Origin: UBA4971 sp900019985
GTDB taxonomy: Bacteria; Bacillota; SHA-98; UBA4971
Length of the DNA stretch: 64,000 nt
Assembly: GCA_050949175.1 (NCBI GenBank)
Contig: JBMNFG010000007.1
Location: 1 to 64,000 of the forward strand
Reading direction: 5' to 3'
Made by a program: the position numbers and the translations under genes. Below, piece after piece: positions 25,250 to 33,334 of this stretch (within the stretch, counting starts at the first letter, position 1; each line of letters opens with the position of its first letter). The notes under the pieces are model-generated. The model had not been told where the DNA came from, did not search any database, and saw nothing but the letters and a program-made list of their open reading frames with translations.

Positions 25250-25370
25250 CAAGTTACTACCTTCCTTGTGATAAAGCTTGCTTTAAAAGATGGAGAAGCT
25301 GTTTTTCAATCCCTTAAATCAGCCGTTACAGCCATATAATAGAGCCTCTCTCGAAAAAAGCAAAGCCTTT

Positions 25371-26753
25371 TTATAACCGCTCAAACTCCGCAGTGAAATG
25401 CCTGAGCACAGGGGCTTCATATATAAGCTTCAGCCCACGTATCTCGTCTCTTCTTTCTCGGATGTTCCTCAGCGCACGGACTACCATATCCATGTGCCTG
25501 TCTGTGTACACACGTCTCGGGATGGCAAGTCTCACAAGCTCAAGGGCAGGATATATCATTTCGCCCGTTTCTTCGTCTCTACGACCGAAAGCTGCCGTCC
25601 CCAGTTCCACGGCACGGATCCCTGCTTCCACATACAGTTCTACGACAAGGGCTTGAGCCGGAAATGTACTTTGAGGTATATCAGGCAAGAATCTCTTTGC
25701 ATCTAAATAGACACCATGGCCGCCTACAGGTTCAATGATTGGGATGCCGTGCTCCAGTAGAGATTCGCCCAAATACGCCACCTGCCCGATGCGGCTTTCA
25801 AGGTAATCCTCGTTGAGGACTTCCTTCAGGCCTTGTGCCATCGCCTCCAGATCGCGGCCTGCAAGCCCTCCGTAAGTCAGGAAACCTTCATAGACAATAC
25901 CCCACTGGCAGGCTTTCTTGTACAATTCCTCATCACGCGTGGCGAAGATGCCGCCGATGTTTACGAGCCCGTCCTTCTTTGCGCTCATGGTGAATCCATC
26001 TGCATAGGAAAACATCTCCCGGGCGATTTCAGCTATGGACTTATTCCCATAGCCTTCTTCCCGCTCTCTGATGAAGTATGCGTTTTCGGCAAACCTGGCC
26101 GCATCCAGGAACACAGGGATAGAATGCTCTTTTGCGATTCTCCTTACTTCCCTTATGTTCTCCATAGCGACAGGCTGGCCGCCGTTGCTGTTACACGTAA
26201 CGGTTATGTTTATGCAGGAAATCCCTTCCTTGCCGTAGGTTTCGATCTCCTCGATGAGGCGTCCTATGTCTATGTTGCCCTTGAAGGGGTGCCTCGTCGC
26301 TGTCTTGAGGCCTTCTTTGATTACGAGGTTAACAGGCTCTCCGCCTTTAAGACGGATGTGCCCTTCCGTAGTATCGAAGTGCATGTTCCCAAGGACCCGC
26401 TGACCGGGCTTGACCAGCATGGTAGTGAGGATGTTTTCAGCTGCACGCCCCTGGTGTGTAGGGAGGACATGCTCGAATCCGGTGATTTCTCGGACAGTGT
26501 CCCTTAGATGGTAGAAGTTTCTGCCTCCTGCATATGCCTCGTCACCCAGCATCAGGCCGGCCCACTGATGATTGCTCATTGCAGAAGTGCCGCTGTCTGT
26601 TAAAAGGTCAATATACACTTTGTCAGAAGGAATGTTGAATACATTGTAACCTGCCTCTTTAATAATCTTTTCCCGCTCTTCCCTGGTAGTTAGCTCGATA
26701 GGTTCCACTACTTTGATACGGTACGGCTCAGCGTATTCAGATCTAGGCCTCAT
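25371..26753 (-). CDS. tnaA: Tryptophanase (tryptophan indole-lyase)
   Basis: A 460-residue PLP-dependent beta-eliminating lyase. The Schiff-base lysine lies in FTMSAKKDGLVNIGG. Substrate-guiding residues point to tryptophanase rather than tyrosine phenol-lyase: Asp in NMHFDTTEGHI (Asp137 in E. coli TnaA, Thr in TPL) and His in APVLRHFTAEF (His463 in TnaA, Phe in TPL). The middle of the chain, however, resembles TPL closely (SIAEIAREMFSYADG, VYEGFLTYGGLAGRDLEAMA). It would convert tryptophan to indole, pyruvate and ammonia. No leader peptide or permease was found beside it. Confidence 0.88.
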   Translation of the reverse strand: MRPRSEYAEPYRIKVVEPIELTTREEREKIIKEAGYNVFNIPSDKVYIDLLTDSGTSAMSNHQWAGLMLGDEAYAGGRNFYHLRDTVREITGFEHVLPTHQGRAAENILTTMLVKPGQRVLGNMHFDTTEGHIRLKGGEPVNLVIKEGLKTATRHPFKGNIDIGRLIEEIETYGKEGISCINITVTCNSNGGQPVAMENIREVRRIAKEHSIPVFLDAARFAENAYFIREREEGYGNKSIAEIAREMFSYADGFTMSAKKDGLVNIGGIFATRDEELYKKACQWGIVYEGFLTYGGLAGRDLEAMAQGLKEVLNEDYLESRIGQVAYLGESLLEHGIPIIEPVGGHGVYLDAKRFLPDIPQSTFPAQALVVELYVEAGIRAVELGTAAFGRRDEETGEMIYPALELVRLAIPRRVYTDRHMDMVVRALRNIRERRDEIRGLKLIYEAPVLRHFTAEFERL

Positions 26754-27079
26754 CGGGATCCCTCCTTGTTATCGAAGGTAGTGTTCGAGCAAGTGGCAAA
26801 GCAGTCATGGCCTCTTCAAGCCGCTAAACTCGTAAATGAGGGATTAATCGGTCTATGCAGTGCGATTCTGATAAGTTGTTCTACAGATTAAATATGGTTT
26901 CCTTCCTTATGACATGACTCTCGGGAACAGCCGTAGGTTGCCCTGGATAAGTGTTGCAGAGGACAGGACTTAGCCTTCACGCGACTGAGTAAAGTTAATG
27001 TGAGCATAGAGTAGAGTCTTAGAATAAAGTCATAAAGTACAGTAAGACGTGCTATGAATAGTCAATAGTTATTGTGCAC
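26754..27079. other. Gene-free stretch between tnaA and the IS110-type element
   Basis: This 326-base region carries the tnaA ribosome binding site (AAGGAGGGATC) at its left edge. No tna leader peptide with tryptophan, no terminator and no coding frame were seen. The right edge abuts the insertion-sequence inverted repeat. Confidence 0.5.
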
Positions 27080-27105
27080 TTTGACAACCACATAGTAATT
27101 CCACA

Positions 27106-28326
27106 CTAATTAGTAGAACCGGCTGTCCACTTATAGTTAGGATCAAATGGCCGATTATCAGTCCATAAGGCGAAGATAAGATGAGCTAATTTACGTGCTA
27201 TGGCTCCGGTGACAACATTTGGGTGCTTTCCTTGTGCTCTCTTGGTGTCGTAGTATTCTTTGAACTCTGGATTGAATCTTCTAGCAGAAACTGCGGCAAG
27301 CCAGAGACTATGACGCAATACTGGCGAACCCCGTTTGGACATTCGATTACGGGTTCCTTCAAACTGGCCTGATGCTCTAATCGTGGCATCAATGCCTGCA
27401 AACGCTACCAGAGCTTTGGCATTTTTAAATCTAGTGATATCGCCAACCTCACCAATGATTGCGGCAGCCAAAACAGGTCCAATGCCTGGAATAGTTTCAA
27501 TCACATGTCTGTAGGGCGTTTCATCGGAAGGACGCATTTCTTCCATGACTTGATCGATTGCATCTTCGATCTCCTTTATTTGCTCTTCTATGAACTCAAT
27601 CTGCTGTAGCAAGAGTCGCAGCTCCAGGGTAAAGGCATCGATAGCTATGGAAATTCCAAAAGTACCTCTTGCCAGGTTTTGGATTCGTTCAGCCCTATCC
27701 ATGCCAATGCGTCCTCTAGAATGTTCACGGAGAAAATCTGATAGCTCAGTTAGATCAACTTCGGCCAATTCTTCTGGTGAGGAGTATTGTTTAAGCAACT
27801 CTCTAGATGTTTTGATAAATACGTCAGAGAAGCACCCAGGATATTCAGGAAAAATCCGATCTAGAATGCCGATGACTTTGTTCTTTAGGCCACCAATCTG
27901 ACTTACAAACTCAAATCTCATTCGAGAAAGGGTTTGCAGTTTGAAAACAGTCCCGGAAGCCAATTGAGTTGAAGTGGCTCTGCCAAGGCGCAGCAGGTCC
28001 GCGAGAATGAATGAGTCCTTCTGGTCAGTTTTAGTCTTGCGGATGTAGAGATTCCGTAGTGCATCAGATTGAATTGGGTTAACTACGTCGACAGAGAATC
28101 CGTGTTCTTTCAGCTGACAATACAATGCAATCCAGTAATGACCAGTAGCTTCTAAGCAAAACCTGACGTTTTGGTTAGTCAATTGCTTGGTTCGAAAAGC
28201 AGTAAGCAGCTTTTCAAAGCCACGTTTGGTGTTCTCCACCGGCAGCTGAAGAAGAATGTCTCCTGAATCATCAATTACGCACAGTTCGTGACGCCTTTTA
28301 GCGATGTCAACACCTGCAAAATACAT
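27106..28326 (-). CDS. IS110-family transposase (DEDD recombinase)
   Basis: A 406-residue transposase; ATG 28326 (MYFAGVDIAKRRHELCVID) is preferred to an upstream TTG/GTG because it matches the family. The DEDD RuvC-like domain shows D in FAGVDIAK, E in FCLEATGHYW, and D-x-x-D in KTKTDQKDSFILADLLR. The C-terminal Tnp_20 domain has IETIPGIGPVLAAAIIGEVG, then NAKALVAFAGIDATIRASGQ and RMSKRGSPVLRHSLWLAAVS, which includes the catalytic serine. It is intact. IS110 enzymes are guided by a bridge RNA to target sites. Confidence 0.94.
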   Translation of the reverse strand: MYFAGVDIAKRRHELCVIDDSGDILLQLPVENTKRGFEKLLTAFRTKQLTNQNVRFCLEATGHYWIALYCQLKEHGFSVDVVNPIQSDALRNLYIRKTKTDQKDSFILADLLRLGRATSTQLASGTVFKLQTLSRMRFEFVSQIGGLKNKVIGILDRIFPEYPGCFSDVFIKTSRELLKQYSSPEELAEVDLTELSDFLREHSRGRIGMDRAERIQNLARGTFGISIAIDAFTLELRLLLQQIEFIEEQIKEIEDAIDQVMEEMRPSDETPYRHVIETIPGIGPVLAAAIIGEVGDITRFKNAKALVAFAGIDATIRASGQFEGTRNRMSKRGSPVLRHSLWLAAVSARRFNPEFKEYYDTKRAQGKHPNVVTGAIARKLAHLIFALWTDNRPFDPNYKWTAGSTN

Positions 28327-28329
28327 GGC

Positions 28330-28548
28330 ATTACCCACTTTCTCGTTAGGATCTGGTAGGTTCCCTAGACCCATACAAGTTTCAACCTTGCGCTTTACTC
28401 GAGGCATACAGCATGCTGTATCCCCAACGTGCTCATTCGAAACATCTTGTATGGGCAGGGCTCCACTCTTACTGACGGGACAGCTTAGAGCTTCCCAAGG
28501 AGGTTCGACGGAACGCCCTACCGTTACGAGAAGATTAGACTGTCTGAA
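28330..28548 (-). ncRNA. Candidate IS110 bridge RNA region
   Basis: This is non-coding DNA inside the element, upstream of the transposase. IS110-group elements encode a structured bridge RNA in this position. Several short stems are visible, but no internal loop could be matched to donor or target by eye, so the call is by position. Confidence 0.4.
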
Positions 28549-28598
28549 GTGGAATTCCTATGTGGTTGTCAAAGGTCAATGACTTTGATTAACATGGT

Positions 28599-29558
28599 AT
28601 GTCTGCATCACCATTGTACAAGGAGGTAGTCTTTCTGATCAGAGTAGCGTGCATCCAACTGCTCTCAAGAAGACGCGAATCGCCTCGGGATTTTCTTCTT
28701 CGCCTTTCGTACTTAGTGGAGCATGCCGCGCGCGACGGGGCCAGGCTTGTTGTGTTTCCTGCCTATACCGCCTTTATCTATCTCACTCTGGCGCATCCAA
28801 AAGCGCAGCTGTACTTCGGTCCCGGGCTTGCACAAGGCATCAAGCGCATGCGGAGCTCCTCAGGAGCCTCGGATTTCAATGAATTCCTCGATTTTTTCAC
28901 GGATCTTTCAAAAAAGCACGGGATTTACACTGTCCCGGGCACAATGCTCCTACCGGCAAGAGATGGCATCACCAATACCTCCTACCTCATCTCGCCGGCA
29001 GGCAAGATCCTAGGCACCCAATCCCAAACACACCTAAACCGGGATGAACGTGGATGTGGATTCGTCTGCGGAGAAGACCTCCGGGTATTTGCCACTTCCC
29101 TAGGGGATCTAGGTTTTGCTATCTGTGAAGATGCCTGGTATCCGGAGGTCATGCGGATACTGACTTTAAAAGGCGCCCGAATAATCATTGCACCTACTGC
29201 TGTCCCTAAGCCTTACAGCATGTGGCATCAAGTAAGAGGTATGTGGCAGAACATCCAGCAGAATCAGGTATTCGGTATTGAGTCATGCCTTGTAGGTTTT
29301 CTCGGGGGAGTTGAGTTTGAAGGACGGTCTGCGATATACGCACCGTGTGATATGACACCGGAAGATACCGGAATGCTTGAGCAGGCCAAAGCCCCTCATA
29401 TGGAGGATGTCTTCACGCACGACCTTGACTTCGATAAGTTGAAGGAGACAATCGTTGGTTTTGACATCTTCAGCAGGTTCAACATACCTCTTTACAAGGA
29501 ATGGTTCCCCGATTTGTATAGGCAGGCTGTCGCAGGCCGGCCACAGTCTTATAAATGA
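28599..29558 (+). CDS. Nitrilase-superfamily protein with degenerate catalytic triad
   Basis: A 319-residue carbon-nitrogen-hydrolase fold. The catalytic cysteine is kept (LGFAICEDAWYPEVM), but the Glu position reads Ala (LVVFPAYTAF instead of FPEY) and the Lys position reads Gln (GTQSQTHL instead of YRKxHL). The protein is probably inactive as an amidase or has a non-catalytic role. A second, intact-triad homologue follows at 29700, suggesting a paired arrangement. Start: ATG 28599 has no ribosome binding site; AAGGAGG at 28620-28626 lies 8 bases before CTG 28635, which would give LIRVACIQL. It abuts the IS110 element, which may have removed its promoter. Confidence 0.8.
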   Translation: MSASPLYKEVVFLIRVACIQLLSRRRESPRDFLLRLSYLVEHAARDGARLVVFPAYTAFIYLTLAHPKAQLYFGPGLAQGIKRMRSSSGASDFNEFLDFFTDLSKKHGIYTVPGTMLLPARDGITNTSYLISPAGKILGTQSQTHLNRDERGCGFVCGEDLRVFATSLGDLGFAICEDAWYPEVMRILTLKGARIIIAPTAVPKPYSMWHQVRGMWQNIQQNQVFGIESCLVGFLGGVEFEGRSAIYAPCDMTPEDTGMLEQAKAPHMEDVFTHDLDFDKLKETIVGFDIFSRFNIPLYKEWFPDLYRQAVAGRPQSYK

Positions 29559-29699
29559 GGTCTGTAACGTGTATCAAGGTGTTATCACAGGCGGCTTCGG
29601 CATCTACGGAAAGCCCGGGCTTAAGAGATACATAGCACTTAGTACGTCGGTATGTCGTATCTGGGCAAACAGGGACATATCGGAAGGGAGAAGTCTGAT

Positions 29700-30668
29700 G
29701 TGAAATTTCCGGCAGCAAACATCTTTCAGATACTCGGCTTCCTGCTCTTCAAAGGGTTCCTAAAGATTCAATCAAGGCCGTCCTTAGTCAGGCGCATCCT
29801 GGCGGAAAAACACATAACACCTAGTTCTGCTGTAGATGAGCTTCCTGAATCAGGCCGCCCGTCGAAGATCAGAGTCGCCGCGGTCCAGATGAGGCTGGAG
29901 CTCATCAAGGAAAACCATGCGCGAGCTTACGCAGAGATGGCGTATAGGCTCACGAAAAAGGCTGTGGAACAGGGAGCGCAGCTTGTCGTGTTCCCTGAGT
30001 ATTCCGGGATTCCTTTGGTAGGTTTTATCCCGGGGCTTGAAGATCTGGCACGCGAAGGCCTTGACTTTGCAGCCAAACAAGTATCCGGGGAAGAAGCGAA
30101 GGTAGCCGACGTATTTCGACTGTTGTCTCCTGCAGTACGACGCATTTATGAGACTACCTTTTCTACCCTCGCCGGATCCTTCCGCGTATACATAATCTCA
30201 GGCAGCGCCCTTTTAGAGGACGATGACGGCGTAATGCGGAATATCGGCTACTTCTTTGATCCTTTTGGGAATATCATTGCAAAGCAGCGCAAGCTCCATC
30301 TCATGCCCCTTGAGGTTGAATGGGGATTTGAACCGGGAAGGGAATTGGAAGTCCTCGATACGAGACTGGGAAGAATAGCCTTTCCCATCTGTATGGATGC
30401 CACATACTTTGAGACCTTCCGCATCGCAAGGCTAAGAGGTGCGGACATTGTTGTGATCCCGGCTGCCAATAACGAAGATTACCTGTTTTGGCGGGCTATG
30501 CGCGGGATATGGCCGAGGGTCCAGGAAAGCCGCGTCCTTGGTATAGCAGCTCATGCAGTAGGCACGTTCCTAGGCATACCGTTTACGGGAAGATCGGGAC
30601 TCCTTGGACCTCTTGAGCTCACAGAGTCAGAAGACGGATACTTCGCCAAGGCGGACACAGTTCGATGA
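29700..30668 (+). CDS. Carbon-nitrogen hydrolase (nitrilase superfamily), frameshifted near its end
   Basis: About 323 residues from GTG 29700 (GGGAG upstream) to a premature stop. All three catalytic residues are present: Glu in LVVFPEYSGIPLVG, Lys in IIAKQRKLHLMP and Cys in IAFPICMDATYFETF. It should hydrolyse an amide or nitrile; the substrate is unknown. The C-terminus ends abruptly after GYFAKADTVR, whereas a second frame at 30656-30816 continues with DEEEVVVGDLDLDALYRF, typical of the family's C-terminal region. Removing one base near 30655 joins the two. Confidence 0.82.
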   Translation: MKFPAANIFQILGFLLFKGFLKIQSRPSLVRRILAEKHITPSSAVDELPESGRPSKIRVAAVQMRLELIKENHARAYAEMAYRLTKKAVEQGAQLVVFPEYSGIPLVGFIPGLEDLAREGLDFAAKQVSGEEAKVADVFRLLSPAVRRIYETTFSTLAGSFRVYIISGSALLEDDDGVMRNIGYFFDPFGNIIAKQRKLHLMPLEVEWGFEPGRELEVLDTRLGRIAFPICMDATYFETFRIARLRGADIVVIPAANNEDYLFWRAMRGIWPRVQESRVLGIAAHAVGTFLGIPFTGRSGLLGPLELTESEDGYFAKADTVR

Positions 30669-30816
30669 GGAAGAAGTCGTAGTGGGAGATCTGGACTTAG
30701 ATGCGCTCTACCGGTTTAGAGAAGAGAATCCCCTGTATTTCAACGTAAGGCTCTACGAAAAATACCTTCCAAGCCTTTACGAAAAAGGCAAGCGAGGGAA
30801 CACACATACCGTCTAA
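30656..30816 (+). pseudogene. C-terminal continuation of the nitrilase after a frameshift
   Basis: This stretch reads TQFDEEEVVVGDLDLDALYR, then NPLYFNVRLYEKYLPSLYEK to a stop at 30816. The first nitrilase ends with the similar FDKLKETIVG and FNIPLYKEWFPDLY, so the segment belongs to the same protein. It has no start of its own. It is either decay or a base-calling error. Confidence 0.7.
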
Positions 30817-30829
30817 AAGAGGACTCCAC

Positions 30830-31885
30830 CTAAAAAAGAGGGGTTAGGCCTTCTTCTTCAGATTTCGCCTTATACGGATAACCTAAGTGTTGAAAGGCAC
30901 GGGAAGTTGCCCTGCGTCCGCTGGCTGTCCTTATTACAAACCCGATCTTTAAAAGGAACGGTTCCACCATGTCAGCGAGGGTGTCTTGCTCTTCATTGAG
31001 TGTAGCGGCAAGGGCTTCGACTCCTACAGGCCCTCCGTTGTAGAACTCAATAAGGGTCTTAAGATACTTCCTGTCAAACTTGTCCAAGCCTGCATCGTCA
31101 ATGCCTTCCATTTTAAGGGATGCCTTAACCGTTTCTTTGTTGATGACACCGTCACCTTTTACTTCAGCGTAATCCCGCACTCTCTTTAGAAGCCTGTTAG
31201 CTACCCTTGGAGTGCCACGGGAACGGGCGGCAATCTCCATGCCTGCATCGTCCTTGAGCACAACTCCGAGTATTCGTGCAGACCGGCGGAGGATTTCAGC
31301 CAGTTCTTCAGTCTGATAGAAATCTAAGTGATGAAACAGCCCGAACCGCTCTCGCAAAGGCGCTGACAGTAAACCTGCACGGGTCGTAGCTCCCACCAAG
31401 GTGAAATGCTTCAAAGGCACTTTAATGGTTTTTGCGAAAGCGCCCTTATCAACTACGAAGTCTATCTGGAAGTCTTCCATCGCAGAGTAGATAAACTCCT
31501 CCACCACCTTGGGCAGCCTGTGGATTTCATCTATGAAAAGGACGTCTCTGTCTTCAAGATTTGTCAAGATGCCCATCAGGTCTCCCGGCCTTTCAATGGC
31601 CGGACCGGATGTAGATATGATATTGGATTTCATCTCGTTTGCAATGATATGGGCCAAAGTCGTTTTCCCAAGGCCGGGAGGGCCGTAAAGAAGCACGTGG
31701 TCCAGAGCCTCTCTGCGCTTACGCGCAGCTTCAACTGCGATTGCGAGGTTTTCCACCACTTGCTTTTGTCCGGTAAACTCTGAAAGCTTCGTAGGACGGA
31801 GGCTTTTTTGATACACAACCTCATCCTCTTGTTCATCTCCGCTTACCAGTCTCACTCGCGTCAAAACCATCCCTCCCGCTGCCAA
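30830..31885 (-). CDS. ruvB: Holliday junction branch migration helicase RuvB
   Basis: A 351-residue AAA+ motor. Key motifs are Walker A YGPPGLGKTTLAHIIANEM, Walker B DVLFIDEIHRLP, sensor 1 LVGATTRAGLLSAPLRERFG, and the C-terminal winged helix (YNGGPVGVEALAATLNEE). It works with RuvA at Holliday junctions. It ends the ruvC-ruvA-ruvB cluster. The start at 31885 may be a few codons too early: the conserved region begins around DEVVYQKSLRPTKLSEF. Confidence 0.97.
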   Translation of the reverse strand: MAAGGMVLTRVRLVSGDEQEDEVVYQKSLRPTKLSEFTGQKQVVENLAIAVEAARKRREALDHVLLYGPPGLGKTTLAHIIANEMKSNIISTSGPAIERPGDLMGILTNLEDRDVLFIDEIHRLPKVVEEFIYSAMEDFQIDFVVDKGAFAKTIKVPLKHFTLVGATTRAGLLSAPLRERFGLFHHLDFYQTEELAEILRRSARILGVVLKDDAGMEIAARSRGTPRVANRLLKRVRDYAEVKGDGVINKETVKASLKMEGIDDAGLDKFDRKYLKTLIEFYNGGPVGVEALAATLNEEQDTLADMVEPFLLKIGFVIRTASGRRATSRAFQHLGYPYKAKSEEEGLTPLF

Positions 31886-32028
31886 CGACTACGAGTTGCC
31901 CGTCCATTCTCTGCGAAAATCATACTTCATGCGTATTCCCGTTGTTTATACCAGCGTTTCTACCGGCGTATATACCGGCGTATATACCTGCGTATATGCG
32001 ACAGCCTGTCCATAGTATCCGGGTTTAG

Positions 32029-32679
32029 CTATAAGCTGCCCCGAGCCTTTCCTTGCGACCTAAAGATCTCTTGAATAATAGCTTCTGCAGTAGAAAGGTC
32101 CGGATGTTTCCTTATTACGCGACGCACCATGTCCTCTGACTCCTGCCGCCTGTACCCAAGCTGCATAAGCACTTCGACTGCTTCTTCCGTGAAATTGTCT
32201 TCTTTCGGAACACCTTCGGGAGCTGCCACCGCTTCATCTTCGTCTGGCACAACTACAAACCTGTCCAATTTGCCTTTCAGTTCCGCAATGATCTTGGCAG
32301 CCTTCTGCTTGCCTATACCTGGCAAAGTAGTAAGGACAGCTCTGTCTCCTTCTTCTATTGCCCGGGCAATACGTCCTGCCGGCAAAGTCATGGCCTTCAG
32401 CGCAGCCCGTGGGCCGATTCCGCCGACAGTAATAAAGCGCTCAAAAAACTCCTTCTCAGTCTCGGTTGAAAAACCTATAAGCATCGGGACCATGTTTCCG
32501 ATGCCCGGGGTGTTCTGTATGTAGAACAGAGTCTCGAGACTGACTTCTTCGCCTCGCTTAGGAATGAGAGAGCTAATGGTGAGAGGGGATACAAGCACTT
32601 CGTAGGATAGGCCGCCAACCTCCACAATTACCCTGTCTTCCAGAATGCGGGAGAGGTTACCGGTTATAGAAGAGATCAT
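32029..32679 (-). CDS. ruvA: Holliday junction DNA-binding protein RuvA
   Basis: A 216-residue protein beginning MISSITGNLSRILEDRVIVE at ATG 32679, with GGAGG 9 bases upstream; a longer frame to 32742 is not typical. It has an OB domain, two helix-hairpin-helix motifs (FERFITVGGIGPRAALKAM and TLPGIGKQKAAKIIAELKGK) and the C-terminal domain III that contacts RuvB (EEAVEVLMQLGYRRQESEDM). It overlaps the ruvC stop by 4 bases. Confidence 0.96.
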   Translation of the reverse strand: MISSITGNLSRILEDRVIVEVGGLSYEVLVSPLTISSLIPKRGEEVSLETLFYIQNTPGIGNMVPMLIGFSTETEKEFFERFITVGGIGPRAALKAMTLPAGRIARAIEEGDRAVLTTLPGIGKQKAAKIIAELKGKLDRFVVVPDEDEAVAAPEGVPKEDNFTEEAVEVLMQLGYRRQESEDMVRRVIRKHPDLSTAEAIIQEIFRSQGKARGSL

Positions 32680-33230
32680 GTCCTTCGCCCTCCATCCTTC
32701 GCCTTCAAGTCTAATCCATGGGTCAGATAATCGTAATGGCATAAAGCAAGGGCCAGTGCATCAGCTATGTGATCCGGCTCAGGCACCTTGTCCAATCCCA
32801 GCCTGACTTGGACCATTCTTTGGATCTGGACCTTGGTGGCTCTGCCTGTGCCTGTCAACGCTTTCTTGACACGTGCAGGGGGATATGCAGTCACAGACAG
32901 GCCGTTGCTGTTTGCCGCAAGAAGGATCACGCCTCGCGCATGCCCCATAAGCACTGCGGTCCTGGGATAACGATAGTTTGTGTAGAGGTCTTCCACAACA
33001 ACTGCAGAAGGGCAATGCTCCTCTATGACAGAGGCTATGCCTTTGTATATCTCTTTCAGCCGGGATTCAAGGGATGCTCCTTTGGTGGTCCTTACAAGGC
33101 CTGCTTCAACCAGACGGATCTTGTTTCCTAATATGTCAATAATACCGTACCCCGTATCAATAAGGCCCGGGTCAACACCCATCAGCCTCAGGCCTGTAAA
33201 ATCCTGTTCATTGGATGCTCCACGTGGCAC
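32676..33230 (-). CDS. ruvC: Holliday junction endonuclease RuvC
   Basis: A nuclease of 168-184 residues with the RNase H-like fold: first catalytic Asp in MGVDPGLIDTGYG, Glu in AVVVEDLYTNYRYPRTAVLM, and the C-terminal acidic pair in PDHIADALALALCHY. The start is uncertain. GTG 33230 adds a 16-residue extension. The family start (MRILGIDPG) aligns with CTG-AGG-CTG-ATG-GGT, so CTG 33191 or ATG 33182 may be used. Confidence 0.93.
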   Translation of the reverse strand: MPRGASNEQDFTGLRLMGVDPGLIDTGYGIIDILGNKIRLVEAGLVRTTKGASLESRLKEIYKGIASVIEEHCPSAVVVEDLYTNYRYPRTAVLMGHARGVILLAANSNGLSVTAYPPARVKKALTGTGRATKVQIQRMVQVRLGLDKVPEPDHIADALALALCHYDYLTHGLDLKAKDGGRRT

Positions 33231-33334
33231 GAAAAACGCCCCCTGTCCACCTGATTATATCATTAAGGGGATCTAGGGGGCAACTTATGTTCGGGTTGTC
33301 TAAGTCAAGCTTAGGAAAGTATTGTATCAGTCAG

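Larger units (their letters stand above)
27080..28573 (-). mobile_element. IS110-family element with IS1111-like subterminal inverted repeats
   Basis: A 25-bp inverted repeat with one mismatch brackets the transposase: it begins TTTGACAACCACATAG at 27080 and the matching arm ends at 28573. IS1111-type members carry such subterminal repeats, with the true ends a few bases outside. Between the transposase start (28326) and the right repeat lie 222 non-coding bases with several stems (for example GACGGAACGCCCTACCGTT at 28507-28525), the usual place for an IS110-group bridge RNA. The opposite end has almost no non-coding DNA. Confidence 0.8.

Noticed and set aside
33216..33231. parS-like site (TGCTCCACGTGGCACG) near the ruvC start
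   Set aside because: Three or more mismatches to parS; the CCACGTGG core alone is too common.
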